Origin: a bacterium
GTDB taxonomy: Bacteria; Planctomycetota; Planctomycetia; Planctomycetales; Planctomycetaceae
Assembly: GCA_016125225.1 (NCBI GenBank)
Contig: WGME01000013.1
Span: 186,001 to 250,000, forward strand
DNA: 64,000 nucleotides
Reading direction: 5' to 3'
Shown here: piece by piece, positions 46,183 to 58,306 of the stretch
Position numbering within the stretch: the stretch's first letter is position 1
How the letters are laid out: every line of letters begins with the position of its first letter
Notes under the pieces: model-generated
What the model was told of the DNA's origin: nothing
What the model saw: the letters and a program-made list of their open reading frames with translations, nothing else
The model's database searches: none
Position numbers and translations under genes: made by a program

Positions 46183-47214
46183 TTGAATCGGCGTAGTAAG
46201 TCCCAGCAGCGGCAGCAGCGGGTTCGCGGTCGGATTCCGGTGGGACTGATCGGCGTGGGACCATTGTGGGAGCATCGCTATCGCCCCGCCGTGGAACGGT
46301 TGAAAGCCCGGATTTCTGTCACGTGCGTCTTCGATGCCGTACTGGCTCGGGCTCAACAAGTCGCCGGAGAAATTGGAGCCGACGTTGCCTCTGGGCTGCG
46401 ATCGCTCTACGAACGTCCCGATGTGCAAGCCGTCCTGGTACTGGATCCGGCATGGTATGGATTGGTGCCTGCAGAGCTGGCCTGCGAATATCACCGCCCC
46501 GCTTTTCTCGCGGGATCTTTAGGGGATGATCTGGTCGCCTTGCAGGGGCTGCATCAACTGGCCGTCGATCGGGAAACCCTGCTGATGACAGAGTTTTCCC
46601 GGCGATATACCCCGGCAACGACCCGCCTGCGCGAATTGATGGCCACCAAGTTGGGGCAGGCGGTTCGGGTGCAGATTCAGGCTCATTTGCCTCCCGATGG
46701 TGATGACTGTGCTTTGCTCCCCGGCCAGGCCTGCGAACGGGATTTTCTGGCGGGCCTGTTCGACTGGTGCCAGTACGTCACCGGGAGAACGCCGGTTTCC
46801 GTCGCGGCCTCATTGCCGCCGGCCGCGAAATCAGGCGACCCGCAGCCCGGTGCTCGACAAATTGAGATCGGATTTCGTCCCGATTCTCAAGGCAACCCGG
46901 GCTGTCTGGCTCGCATTCAATTGCAGGCTCCACGAGAGAACTCGGCAGCGATTCCTCAGCACGAAGTCCATTGCGAAAAAGGGGTTGCGACAATTGGTGA
47001 GGTCGCATCCATCGCCTGGAAAAATGGCACCTATTCCACGCAGGAGTTCGAACAACTGACGGCGGACCGCTCCGATGCCGAAGTCATGCTCGACCAGTTC
47101 TTTCGCCGGGTCGTGGGGGGACTGATCCCCGTGCCCGATGTGCATGATGTCTGCCGAGCTCTCTTCCTGGTGCAGTCCGCCGAGCGGCAATTCGAAACGC
47201 CCGCCACAAGCTGA
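46183..47214 (+). CDS. Gfo/Idh/MocA-like protein with degenerate active site
   Basis: A 343-aa protein with the outline of the Gfo/Idh/MocA oxidoreductases. It has an N-terminal Rossmann half (VGLIGVGPLWEHRYRPAVER, VTCVFDAVLARAQQVAGEIG, DVQAVLVLDPAWYGLVPAEL) and a C-terminal beta-sheet half. The dinucleotide motif is GVGPLW instead of GxGxxG, and where family members have the EKP motif with the catalytic Lys this one reads AFLAGSLGDD. It may have lost enzyme activity. The start is placed at TTG 46183 (NRRSKSQQRQQR), with GGAA ten bases upstream; a GTG at ~46242 is the other option. The upstream part of the open frame to 45754 is not coding. A terminator follows. Confidence 0.75.
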   Translation: MNRRSKSQQRQQRVRGRIPVGLIGVGPLWEHRYRPAVERLKARISVTCVFDAVLARAQQVAGEIGADVASGLRSLYERPDVQAVLVLDPAWYGLVPAELACEYHRPAFLAGSLGDDLVALQGLHQLAVDRETLLMTEFSRRYTPATTRLRELMATKLGQAVRVQIQAHLPPDGDDCALLPGQACERDFLAGLFDWCQYVTGRTPVSVAASLPPAAKSGDPQPGARQIEIGFRPDSQGNPGCLARIQLQAPRENSAAIPQHEVHCEKGVATIGEVASIAWKNGTYSTQEFEQLTADRSDAEVMLDQFFRRVVGGLIPVPDVHDVCRALFLVQSAERQFETPATS

Positions 47215-47364
47215 AAGAGTCGGGAAACGGCCATAAAAGCGCCGGTTGGTCGCACTCAGCGAACCAATTTCGGCCCAGATCGGTCTAAGAGAGCGCCTGT
47301 AGGCTGGACACAACCGCGGCAAGTCGCCACAATCCCGCTTCTTCAGCCGCATTGCTGGCGACTG

Positions 47365-47387
47365 ACTCGACGAGAGTCGAGTTTTTC
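47365..47387 (+). terminator. terminator between the Gfo/Idh gene and the tRNA genes
   Basis: ACTCGAC-GAGA-GTCGAGT followed by TTTTC. Confidence 0.75.
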
Positions 47388-47439
47388 GTAGGGAATGACG
47401 ATCAATTTGAATCGCTGATTTCGGTTGGCGATAATTGAC

Positions 47440-47513
47440 GGGCGTATAGCTCAGTCGGCTAGAGCGCAGCTCTGATAAAGCTGAGGTCCGTGGTTCGAGT
47501 CCACGTACGCCCA
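47440..47513 (+). tRNA. tRNA-Ile (anticodon GAT)
   Basis: A 74-base cloverleaf. Acceptor GGGCGTA/TACGCCC, D arm AGCTCAGTCGGCTAGAGC, anticodon loop CTGATAA, T arm CGTGG-TTCGAGT-CCACG. It heads the tRNA-Ile, tRNA-Ala, 23S, 5S order, with no 16S before it. Confidence 0.97.
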
Positions 47514-47525
47514 ATTGTCTTGCGA

Positions 47526-47598
47526 GGGGACGTAGCTCAACTGGGAGAGCGCCGGCTTTGCAAGCCGGAGGTTGCCGGTTCGATCCCGGTCGTCTCCA
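47526..47598 (+). tRNA. tRNA-Ala (anticodon TGC)
   Basis: A 73-base cloverleaf 12 bases after tRNA-Ile. Acceptor GGGGACG/CGTCTCC, anticodon stem-loop CCGGC-TTTGCAA-GCCGG, T arm GCCGG-TTCGATC-CCGGT. CCA is not encoded. Confidence 0.97.
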
Positions 47599-48112
47599 CT
47601 GGTAGAGAAGTGTTCCTGGATTGTTTTTGAAGGGGTTCTGGCTCGTTAGTAATCAGCGAAGATTGAAATGAAAATCAGTTCAAAAAATCTTCGACCAGTT
47701 GCTTGACGATCAGAACCAACCACAATAATATTCCCCCTGTCGACACGAACGCGGTCGACGCCGATGGCCAACCAAATCGCGGTCTCCAGCCCATTCAGTC
47801 GGTTACGACTGGGCGTGCTGAAGCCCACAATCGGGTTGGCCGGCGAAATGCGGTAGTTGTACCGCTGTTTTCGTCGGCTTTGTTCTTTGGCAATTCAGTG
47901 GCAAAGATCGTGGCATCTCAACACAGATGCGTCTGCAGAAATGCAGCCCATCTTGTGTCAGTGTCTTGATAGTTCGGCGATCCACCGCCTTGTGCGGATG
48001 GATGTTAAGAATGTAGCGATCAGAAAGCTGTCGTCGCGAGACGCCAGCGGTGATGAGGTTTGGTTGGCAGTTGCGGTTCGCCGTGGCTGGCAGCAGAAGC
48101 TGAAATCATTGT
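47599..48112. other. 514-bp spacer between tRNA-Ala and 23S rRNA
   Basis: No gene is seen. An 8-bp inverted repeat CGAAGATT / AATCTTCG (47657-47693) and other A/T-rich stretches are present. The spacer probably holds the 5' processing stem of 23S, but I could not define both strands of it. Confidence 0.4.
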
Positions 48113-50880
<2,768 letters not shown>

Positions 50881-50882
<2 letters not shown>

Positions 50883-51005
50883 CTTTGATTTCATCTTCAA
50901 AGTGAATTTCATCAATCCGAGAGCTATGTTCTTACCGAACATCAAGATTGAGTTGACACGACTTTGCCACTTTATCGCTGTAGAGTATCTAACGGTGCTC
51001 TACAG
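50881..51005 (+). other. 23S-5S spacer with two perfect stem-loops
   Basis: CACTTTGA-TTTCATCT-TCAAAGTG (50881-50904) directly abuts the 23S end, and CTGTAGAG / CTCTACAG (50978-51005) directly precedes 5S. Both are plausible RNase processing sites. A TTGACA at 50953-50958 is also present but no matching -10 is clear. Confidence 0.55.
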
Positions 51006-51009
51006 TAAT

Positions 51010-51120
51010 TTCCGGTGACTATACGCGTGAGGAAACACACGTTCCCATTCCGAACACGACCGTTAAGCTCACGCGGCCGATGATAGTGCCCACCAGCGCG
51101 AAAGTAGGTCATTGCCGGAA
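51010..51120 (+). rRNA. rrf: 5S ribosomal RNA
   Basis: About 111 bases. Terminal stem TTCCGG.../...CCGGAA; the conserved loop segment CACACGTTCCCATTCCGAAC and the helix around GCGAAAGTAGGTC match bacterial 5S. The exact 5' end may differ by one or two bases. Confidence 0.93.
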
Positions 51121-51129
51121 TCTTCTTTG

Positions 51130-51167
51130 AGGCCCGTTGTGCTCGTCACAACGGGCCTCTTTTTTTG
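51130..51167 (+). terminator. terminator of the rRNA unit
   Basis: Perfect 12-bp stem AGGCCCGTTGTG / CACAACGGGCCT with loop CTCGT and a run of eight T, right after 5S. Confidence 0.95.
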
Positions 51168-51235
51168 TTTATGCGATTCCTTCCGCCAGATCATCCCCGC
51201 TTCGCCAGTTCGGGTATCGTTCCACCCTCTGTCCG

Positions 51236-51244
51236 GTGTATAGT
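51236..51244 (+). promoter_or_regulatory. candidate extended -10 promoter of PQQ-propeller paralogue B
   Basis: GTGTATAGT gives TG-extended TATAGT about 36 bases before the ATG at 51280. Confidence 0.4.
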
Positions 51245-51279
51245 AGCTAGGCTGCTCATCGCTGAGGGAGACCGATTCG

Positions 51280-54200
51280 ATGTCACGGATGTCTCATCGT
51301 CGACCCGGGATCTGTCGTTTCGTAGCCGTCATGATAGTCTGGTTCAATACCATACTAGTGACGTTGAGCTTGGGGTTCGCCCAGAACCGCTTTTCCGCGA
51401 CAGAGGCTTTGCCCCCCACCACAGTGCGCGATCGAAGACTCGAAGTCGCGCTGGCGACCGCAATCGAACTTTTCGAGCGACAGCGCACGACAGAATTCGT
51501 CTCCCAAATTCAATTGGTGTTTGATCGCCAGCAAGATGCCTGGACGCTAACATCAACCGGGGACGTCATTTCCATTCGTCATGCGGCAGTTCGGTTTCTT
51601 CAGGAGCACCCCACCGCGCTGGCGGATTACCGCCGTCTCCAGGGGCTGACCGCCAAATTAGAGCTCTCGCGAGCACGCTCTTCGGGAAAAATGTCCGCAT
51701 ATCTGTCGGTCTGGCGGAAATTTGCGGTGACGGAACATGGTGCCCTTGCCGCAGAATGGCTTTTGCAGCGATGGTTGGATAGCGGCGCCTGGGAATTGGC
51801 CGCAGATATTTCCATCCAGTCATTGAATCAGCGGACTCCCGTCAGCGACCGTTTTCTGAAAATGGGCATTCTTTCCTGTGAATTGGCGGGCTGGCACGAC
51901 GAAGCGCGGCGGATTCAAATCGAACTCGATCCGGGATGGTCTCCGCAAAATTCTGCTCCTCTTGTCCCGCTGACGGAAAATTGGCAGCGTTCGGGGCAGG
52001 CCATGACCCCTCCGCTGCTCCAACCCGATTGGACGAATCGACTCGAGGCACAGGAAAAAGATCTCCGGTTTGAATGGCAGCTGCGGAGCTGGTCTGACGA
52101 ACAACGCGAGCAGGATCTGCCCACCGCAGTCGGTTGGGCACCAGTGGTCGCGGGAAATCTGCTGATTTTTCGCGATCTGGACACGATTCGAGCCCTGCAT
52201 GTCACCACGGGCGAAACTGTCTGGCGGTACGACACGTCGACGGGTTTGGCCGATTTGTTGAATCCGGCGGAGTCGTCGGGGGCGGCACTTCGCTATCGCT
52301 CCGCGATTTGGGATGCCGTCATGGCCAACTCGCTGGTCGGGCGGCTTTCGTCAGATGGGCAACGGCTGTTTGCCGTCAATGATTCCGAATCCATGACATT
52401 TGCCGGTGTCTATGGGCTGGAAGCGAATCAATTGCCGCACTTTGAGCGTCGCAAGGCGGCACAATCGGAATTGATCGCCCTGCGCGTTGATGAAAACCCC
52501 GCGGATTCTCGTCTGGTTTGGAGTTCTAATGAACTCGCGAAGTCCGATGCACGGTTAGCGGGCCATGCTTTTTTAGGGCCTCCTCTGGTCACCAGTGGTT
52601 GCCTCTTCGCGATTTCAGAGCACGACCGTCAGATGTGTGTGACGGCTCTGGTCCCAGATTCGGGGGAAGTGTTGTGGCAACAACCCATAGCCGAGGCCGA
52701 ACGCGCGGTGGTCGAAGAGCGCGGTCGGAGTTTTCGAGCCTGTTTGCCCGCCGCAGCGAAAGATTTGCTGCTCTGCCCGACCCACTTGGGATTGCTGGTG
52801 GCGGTTGATCCCTTAACGGGAGATTTGCGCTGGTCTCACAATTCCCTGGAAGAATCGGCCGATCCGTTTCCCCAGCGATTTCGCAGTTTAGGCACGGTTT
52901 CCCAGCGGAGGCACGGAGCATTTCCGGCGACACCGCTGGTGTCGGACGACATTGTCGTCTATCTGCCCTCGCAATCCGACCATTTGTACTGCCTGGAGCG
53001 CGAGACCGGTGTGGTCCGCTGGGTGGTAAAAAACGTCAGTGCCGAGTTCCTAGCCGCGATTCATGAAGATCTGGTGGTCGTCGTTGGTTCACGTGAAGTG
53101 CAGGCGATCTCGCTAACGGACAGCAAAATTGTCTGGCGGACCCCATTGAATGGCGTCGTTTCCGGGATAGGGCTCAAGACCGAAGCTGGCTATCTGGTGC
53201 CGCTGGATAGTGGCGAAATCGTGGACCTCGATTGGAAAACCGGACAATTGCAAGGTTTTCGTTTCGGTGCGCACACCCATGCCGTGGGGCATCTTGTCGC
53301 GAATGGAACTCAGGTCCTTTCGGTCGGCATCGATGGGATCGCCGCCTTTCCTCAAACGCAGACCGTGTTGAATCGGCTGCAGGAGCGGAGTCTCACGGAA
53401 CCTGCCGCGGCCATCACCTTGGCACGGGCGGAAGTTCACCTGACCACGGGGCATTTGGATGCTGCCGTCACGGAACTGGAAACCGCCATGCAGGTTCAGG
53501 CACCGGCTGAAATTCGCGACCGGGCCCGCAAAACTCTGGTCGAAGTCTATTTTGAGCTGGCGATGTCGAGTACCGATCGATCCTCGCGCTGGCTCACGAA
53601 ATTGGGGGCACTCGACCTGACGCCGGAGGAACGGGTGCGCTGGCTGGTCGCCGCGACCGCCGCCGCTGAAGCGGAACAGCAACGCGAATTGTTGATCGCC
53701 CGCAGTCGCGATCTGGCAGAGTGTGCTCCGACCACGGCATTGTTTGAAGTACCGAATGATCGGGGCTTGCACGTGTCAGCCGATGTCTGGCTGACGATCC
53801 TGGCCCGTCGCACGGCGGAAATGTTCGAGCCGCAGACTTACGAACATTTGCTGCAGGAAACGGCAGCGAATCATCCCCAATCGCTGGCCTACCGGGCTTG
53901 GGAATTGTTGTCGCCACAGCGGCCGGAAATCGCGGAATTTCAACGGAACGAGGCCAGCCGTGCTCTGCAAAAGGGGGAATATCCCCAGGCACTGGTCTGG
54001 TTGCGACGACAGGCGTCCACGGACGGTCAACTATCCGCCCAAAATCGCCAGTTGCTGATGGAACTCTTTACCAATCTCGACTGGCCAACCACGGCGGCTC
54101 AGATTGCCAGGTTGGGAGCACCGGCTGAAGCACCCCGCGACGCCGATGATTTTGGCCAAGGCATGGGGCAAGATCGAAGCTGGCAGGCTTGGCTGCGCCA

Positions 54201-55596
54201 CGAACCCGTGCAGTATCCGGTTGACAGTGTGCAGATTCAGTCGCATGCTCGCCGATTCCTCACCGTTTCCGAGAGCCCGAGCCGGGCGCGGGAAACGGCT
54301 CCCTATGAAGACTATCAACGCCAGATCTTCGCGGTCGCTCATGATTCGCCGATCGAGTGGCTGGTGCGTAATACCGAACGGGGGACCGAGGTGGCTGGGT
54401 TTGACAAACTCAGTTCCCGCAAGGTCTTCGAACATGTTCTGCCCCTCGGAGCCGGTCCGCCGGGAGCGACCGTGCGCTTGCCGGCCGGTTCGTTTGTCCC
54501 CTTTGCCATGCCGGGGGAAATCCAGGCCATTTCGCCCATTTCTGGTCCGCAAGGCCATCTGGCGTGGACTTTGAAGCTGCCCGAATGGACGAACCGCAGC
54601 GGTCAGGCCGTGTGTGGTCCGATGACCTCAAAAACCTGCTATTTCCAGTGGAAATCGGTGTTACTCGCGGTCGACCCCATCGATGGTCGAGTCCGCTGGC
54701 GGCGGAACGATCTGGAATCGGGCAGTGGATTATATGGAGATGCCCGCATCGGATTGCTCGCCGATGACGACATCGTCTTCCTCCTCGCGGCTGACAAGAC
54801 TCGCTATACCGTGATGGATGCCTCAACCGGGCAGATACTGCGTCGCGGCAGCTTTGATTTCCGTTCGTTCCGGTCTGAATTGGGGCGGTATGTGCTGCAC
54901 TTCACCGATGATGGTGACGATCGCCGCATTCGCATCTGGGATCCGGCCACCGATCAGTGGATTCTCGATGATCAGTTGAAAACGCGGCAGTTGCACAGCC
55001 GTTGCGGAAACGGATCGGTCGCCTGGATCACTCCCGATCGGCGGTTGCGGCTCTTTTCCGTGGAAGAGCAGAAGCTGTTGGTTGACGTCGAACTTGCGGG
55101 AGTCGATTGGAACTCCGCCACGCAACTCCGCGTGCTCATCATTGATGGCTGGTATCTGGCGTCACTGGGGCGATCGTCCCCCTCGAACACGTCGACGCAA
55201 TTTCACATGCCAGTCCAAGACCGTCTCATTCCGGGCGACACGTTCAAGGATGATGTCTTTGCGATTACACCCAGCGGACGTCGCGTGCAATGGCGACGGC
55301 AAATGCCGCAACGGTCGTTCCTGGAAGTCAAGGCGCCGGGCTTGCCCTTCTTTGTCACGGCGACCCTGGTCAAAGACAACCAGGAACCCAATCGTCGCTG
55401 GTTAAGGGTTGAAGCGGTTGATCGCGAGACCGGGATACTGCTTGGCGTGGGTGATGACCTGCCCGTCGATCGTCTGCTGTATGCCGATTACGATGGCCAG
55501 TCAGGCCGGGTGACACTCATGGGCCGACAGACCGAAATCGAACTCGATTTCTCGCCGAAGGTTCAGCGGGAAGCCGCGGAGCCCGGGGCCTTTTAG
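51280..55596 (+). CDS. giant exported PQQ-type beta-propeller protein with helical repeats (paralogue B)
   Basis: A 1438-aa protein of the same design as the one at 21482-26101. A signal/anchor (FVAVMIVWFNTILVTLSLGF) leads to a helical N-terminal region of ~220 residues. The first propeller follows (IRALHVTTGETVWRYDTSTG, GLLVAVDPLTGDLRWSHNS, HLYCLERETGVVRWVV, VQAISLTDSKIVWRT). Next come a helical middle block (~700-930, LTTGHLDAAVTELETAMQV) and a second propeller (LLAVDPIDGRVRWRRNDLES, RIRIWDPATDQWILD). The paralogues are clearly diverged in residue sequence. It is probably periplasmic or surface-located; activity is unknown. The start at ATG 51280 is followed by another ATG at 51289. It ends 17 bases before the convergent small membrane gene. 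Confidence 0.88.
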   Translation: MSRMSHRRPGICRFVAVMIVWFNTILVTLSLGFAQNRFSATEALPPTTVRDRRLEVALATAIELFERQRTTEFVSQIQLVFDRQQDAWTLTSTGDVISIRHAAVRFLQEHPTALADYRRLQGLTAKLELSRARSSGKMSAYLSVWRKFAVTEHGALAAEWLLQRWLDSGAWELAADISIQSLNQRTPVSDRFLKMGILSCELAGWHDEARRIQIELDPGWSPQNSAPLVPLTENWQRSGQAMTPPLLQPDWTNRLEAQEKDLRFEWQLRSWSDEQREQDLPTAVGWAPVVAGNLLIFRDLDTIRALHVTTGETVWRYDTSTGLADLLNPAESSGAALRYRSAIWDAVMANSLVGRLSSDGQRLFAVNDSESMTFAGVYGLEANQLPHFERRKAAQSELIALRVDENPADSRLVWSSNELAKSDARLAGHAFLGPPLVTSGCLFAISEHDRQMCVTALVPDSGEVLWQQPIAEAERAVVEERGRSFRACLPAAAKDLLLCPTHLGLLVAVDPLTGDLRWSHNSLEESADPFPQRFRSLGTVSQRRHGAFPATPLVSDDIVVYLPSQSDHLYCLERETGVVRWVVKNVSAEFLAAIHEDLVVVVGSREVQAISLTDSKIVWRTPLNGVVSGIGLKTEAGYLVPLDSGEIVDLDWKTGQLQGFRFGAHTHAVGHLVANGTQVLSVGIDGIAAFPQTQTVLNRLQERSLTEPAAAITLARAEVHLTTGHLDAAVTELETAMQVQAPAEIRDRARKTLVEVYFELAMSSTDRSSRWLTKLGALDLTPEERVRWLVAATAAAEAEQQRELLIARSRDLAECAPTTALFEVPNDRGLHVSADVWLTILARRTAEMFEPQTYEHLLQETAANHPQSLAYRAWELLSPQRPEIAEFQRNEASRALQKGEYPQALVWLRRQASTDGQLSAQNRQLLMELFTNLDWPTTAAQIARLGAPAEAPRDADDFGQGMGQDRSWQAWLRHEPVQYPVDSVQIQSHARRFLTVSESPSRARETAPYEDYQRQIFAVAHDSPIEWLVRNTERGTEVAGFDKLSSRKVFEHVLPLGAGPPGATVRLPAGSFVPFAMPGEIQAISPISGPQGHLAWTLKLPEWTNRSGQAVCGPMTSKTCYFQWKSVLLAVDPIDGRVRWRRNDLESGSGLYGDARIGLLADDDIVFLLAADKTRYTVMDASTGQILRRGSFDFRSFRSELGRYVLHFTDDGDDRRIRIWDPATDQWILDDQLKTRQLHSRCGNGSVAWITPDRRLRLFSVEEQKLLVDVELAGVDWNSATQLRVLIIDGWYLASLGRSSPSNTSTQFHMPVQDRLIPGDTFKDDVFAITPSGRRVQWRRQMPQRSFLEVKAPGLPFFVTATLVKDNQEPNRRWLRVEAVDRETGILLGVGDDLPVDRLLYADYDGQSGRVTLMGRQTEIELDFSPKVQREAAEPGAF

Positions 55597-55612
55597 GGGC
55601 TGGATGCAGTGT

Positions 55613-55939
55613 CTAGGGCCATCCAATCAGTTTATCCACTAGTTCGTAATAGCCTTCATAGAACTTGGCAACCCAGGTCGAGTTTTCACAAGCCCATAGG
55701 ACCGGGAAATAGATGGTATGGACAATGTAATTCGTGGTGGGATTCGATCCCAATCCCAGCCAAGTCAAAAAGTACGCAAGTGGTAGCATTGCGAGAGCAT
55801 AGGTATTGAAGAGTACCAGAGGAAAACCTACCCACCAGAACAGCCGCGTCATGAGTTGCTTGCGATTAAACCGCCAGCGTAGTCGGCGGCCGAAACACCG
55901 TATCGAGAGCGACAGGCAAAAGGGGCGTGCTACTGACAT
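55613..55939 (-). CDS. 108-aa membrane protein, tandem paralogue 2
   Basis: I do not know the family. From ATG 55939 it reads MSVARPFCLSLSIRCFGRRL then RWRFNRKQL, a basic N-terminus, then hydrophobic segments (WWVGFPLVLFNTYALAMLPLA and YFLTWLGLG) and a Trp/Tyr-rich tail with ENSTWVAKFYEGYYELVDKL. The 108-aa neighbour at 56010-56336 has the same length, same N-terminal block and same order of segments, so they are tandem duplicates. GAGGCACGG precedes both starts, showing the duplication included the upstream site. The upstream frame extension to 56125 is not used. Confidence 0.75.
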   Translation of the reverse strand: MSVARPFCLSLSIRCFGRRLRWRFNRKQLMTRLFWWVGFPLVLFNTYALAMLPLAYFLTWLGLGSNPTTNYIVHTIYFPVLWACENSTWVAKFYEGYYELVDKLIGWP

Positions 55940-56009
55940 CCGTGCCTCGCTGGAAAGTGGCTGCTGTATGCCTTCAACGGCAGCTAATCGTACTGTTTCG
56001 CTTTGCCCA

Positions 56010-56336
56010 TCAGGAGAGGTTGAGTAGGTATGCCAGCAATTCCTGGTACCCATCATAAAAATTCTCGACCCATTCAATGTTTTCATAAGCCCACACGATG
56101 GGTGCGTAAACAACCGCAAAAACATGCTCTACCAGCGGCACTTCGTAGAGACCGGTGATATTCAGTAATAGTGCGATGGGAATGACCCCCATGATATAAC
56201 TGCCCAGCAAGGCACATACCGCAGCAGCGCAGAGGAGCGTCCGGTTCTGTAGCTGCTGACGATTCAATCGCCAGCGCAGTCGTCGGCCACAGAACCGCAT
56301 CGAAATTGAAAGCGAAAAGGGGCGGGCTGCTGACAT
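56010..56336 (-). CDS. 108-aa membrane protein, tandem paralogue 1
   Basis: The upstream copy of the pair: MSAARPFSLSISMRFCGRRL, RWRLNRQQL, two hydrophobic segments (LLCAAAVCALLGSYIMGVIPIA in pattern), and YENIEWVENFYDGYQELLAY near the C-terminus. It shares with its neighbour the motif YE/CEN-x-x-WV-x-x-FY-x-GY-x-EL. About 70 bases separate the copies. Membrane topology is probably two passes. Function is unknown. Confidence 0.75.
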   Translation of the reverse strand: MSAARPFSLSISMRFCGRRLRWRLNRQQLQNRTLLCAAAVCALLGSYIMGVIPIALLLNITGLYEVPLVEHVFAVVYAPIVWAYENIEWVENFYDGYQELLAYLLNLS

Positions 56337-56510
56337 CCGTGCCTCACTGGTTTGTGGCCGCTGGCTTATGATTGCGGCTGTTCTCCTCAGAGCGTGGCGA
56401 TTGCACGCAGCATGGATTACAACCTTGTTCTACCGTCACATCGTGGAGCACTCTCCACAGGATGCCGACGATTTTGGAATCCCGCAATCCCAATTGAGAT
56501 GAACGCCGCA

Positions 56511-58109
56511 ATGACTCGCCCGGTTCGAACCCGTTTTGCTCCCAGTCCCACCGGCTACATGCACATCGGAGGCATGCGGACCGCTTTGTTCTGCTGGCTG
56601 TGGGCCCGTCATACGAATGGCCGCTTCATCCTGCGAATTGATGACACCGATCAGGAACGGAATGTTGAATCGGCTCTCGCGCCCATTTTCCGGGCGTTTC
56701 GCTGGCTCGGGCTTGATTGGGACGAAGGGCCCGAGCAGGGCGGACCTTATACGCCGTATTATCAGTCGCAACGCGGGCACCTCTATCAGGCGGCCGTTGA
56801 AAAGTTGTTGGCCGCTGGCAAGGCCTATCGCGACTTTGAAACCCCGGAGCAGATTGCCGCGGATCGCCAGCAGGCGGAAGCCAATAAAGTTCCGTATCTG
56901 TCCTCGCGACGGTCTTTATCGCTGACTCCCGATCAGATCGCGGTGCATCAACAATCTGGTCAACCCAGCGTGGTGCGACTGCTGGTGCCGCGCGATCGGA
57001 AAGTTGCGATCGACGATGCCGTGCGTGGTCATGTGGAATGGGACTGTGGCCTGATGCCTGACCCGGTATTGCAGCGGTCAAACGGCAGCTTTCTCTATAA
57101 CTTTGCCACCGTGGTAGATGATGCGCAATTGCAAATCACGCATGTGATTCGCGCAGAAGAACATCTCACGAACACCGCCGTGCAGGTTTTGCTGTACGAA
57201 GCTCTGGAACAGTCGCCGCCGACATTTGCCCATATTCCCTTTATCACCGCTCCGGGTTCGACCAAGAAACTCAGCAAGCGCGATCTCGAAAAACTGCGCA
57301 AGAACCCCGGTCTGCAGAAACTCTTTGACCGGGCCGATGTCGTCTTCCCGCAGTTGAGTCTGGGCGATTCGACCACGCTCAGTCCGGTGATGGTGGAGTA
57401 CTACGAGCAGATGGGGTATCTGCCGGCGGGGGTGTTGAACGGCCTCGCTCGGCTCGGCTGGTCGCTCGATGACAAAACGGAAATCTTCTCGCGCGACGAC
57501 CTGATCCGTGAGTTTTCGCTGGAGCGGATCAACAAGAGTTCGGCCGCTTTCGATGCTGACAAACTGCTCAGCTTCCAAGCCCACTGGATGTCGCAACTCA
57601 GCCTCGATGAGAAGATCGATGGCTGCTGGCCATTCCTGAAACGGGCGAAACTGGTGCAGGACTGGTTTCCCGCAGGCGAAATTCCAGAGTCTTGTCCCGT
57701 GGACCGCCGAGGTTGGCTTGGCGAACTCTTGACCGCATTCGGTGATCGATTGAAGGTCTTCAGCGACATTCTGGATACGCAGGACTTCTTCGTGGCGGAT
57801 ACCGCCTTGGTCTATGAGGAAAAGGCCTATCAGAAAAAGATCGTCGAGGCCCCGGAAGCCAAAGAGATTCTGCAGGCATTGACCATAGAACTGGCGGCAT
57901 GCCAGCCGTTTGATGCCCCGACTCTTGAACAGCGGGTGCATGCCTTCGTGGAAACTCGCGGGTTGAAGTTCAATCAGGTGATCCAGCCGCTACGGATTGC
58001 GTTAACAGGCAAGACCGCCGGGATGGGGTTATTCGAGACGTTGGTACTACTCGGCCAGGACCGTTGCCTGTCCCGTTTACGGCACTTGATCTCTCGCTTG
58101 CCCGTGTAG
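56511..58109 (+). CDS. gltX: glutamate-tRNA ligase
   Basis: A 532-aa class I aminoacyl-tRNA synthetase. The HIGH motif is in RFAPSPTGYMHIGGMRTALF, the KMSKS-like motif is STKKLSKRDLEKL near residue 260, and the substrate region LRIDDTDQERNVE is present. The C-terminal anticodon-binding helical domain includes PLRIALTGKTAGMGLFE. A single gltX may serve both Glu and Gln tRNAs, but that cannot be read here. The start ATG 56511 (MTRPVRTRFAPS) is preferred over 56499 because the homology starts there; the long upstream frame to 56352 is rejected. It is divergent from the 108-aa membrane gene. Confidence 0.95.
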   Translation: MTRPVRTRFAPSPTGYMHIGGMRTALFCWLWARHTNGRFILRIDDTDQERNVESALAPIFRAFRWLGLDWDEGPEQGGPYTPYYQSQRGHLYQAAVEKLLAAGKAYRDFETPEQIAADRQQAEANKVPYLSSRRSLSLTPDQIAVHQQSGQPSVVRLLVPRDRKVAIDDAVRGHVEWDCGLMPDPVLQRSNGSFLYNFATVVDDAQLQITHVIRAEEHLTNTAVQVLLYEALEQSPPTFAHIPFITAPGSTKKLSKRDLEKLRKNPGLQKLFDRADVVFPQLSLGDSTTLSPVMVEYYEQMGYLPAGVLNGLARLGWSLDDKTEIFSRDDLIREFSLERINKSSAAFDADKLLSFQAHWMSQLSLDEKIDGCWPFLKRAKLVQDWFPAGEIPESCPVDRRGWLGELLTAFGDRLKVFSDILDTQDFFVADTALVYEEKAYQKKIVEAPEAKEILQALTIELAACQPFDAPTLEQRVHAFVETRGLKFNQVIQPLRIALTGKTAGMGLFETLVLLGQDRCLSRLRHLISRLPV

Positions 58110-58306
58110 GTGTTAGCACTAATTCATTTGCTGAATGCTGGTTACGGCTTTCCGAAGTTCCCGTAAGTTTGGTAGTGTACGGCTACCCACGAGACGAAGA
58201 TTCGTTAAACTAGAGATTCCTCGGCGATCAGCGCTCGGATCGCTTAGGACTTAGGATCGTGGCAAGCCCGATCTGTTTGTGGTTCATTCTCTCAAGGCGC
58301 TCTGCC

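Noticed and set aside
47407-47435. TTGAAT, 17-base spacer, GATAAT before tRNA-Ile, looking like a promoter
   Set aside because: The start point would fall at about 47442, inside the mature tRNA, so it cannot produce the full tRNA.
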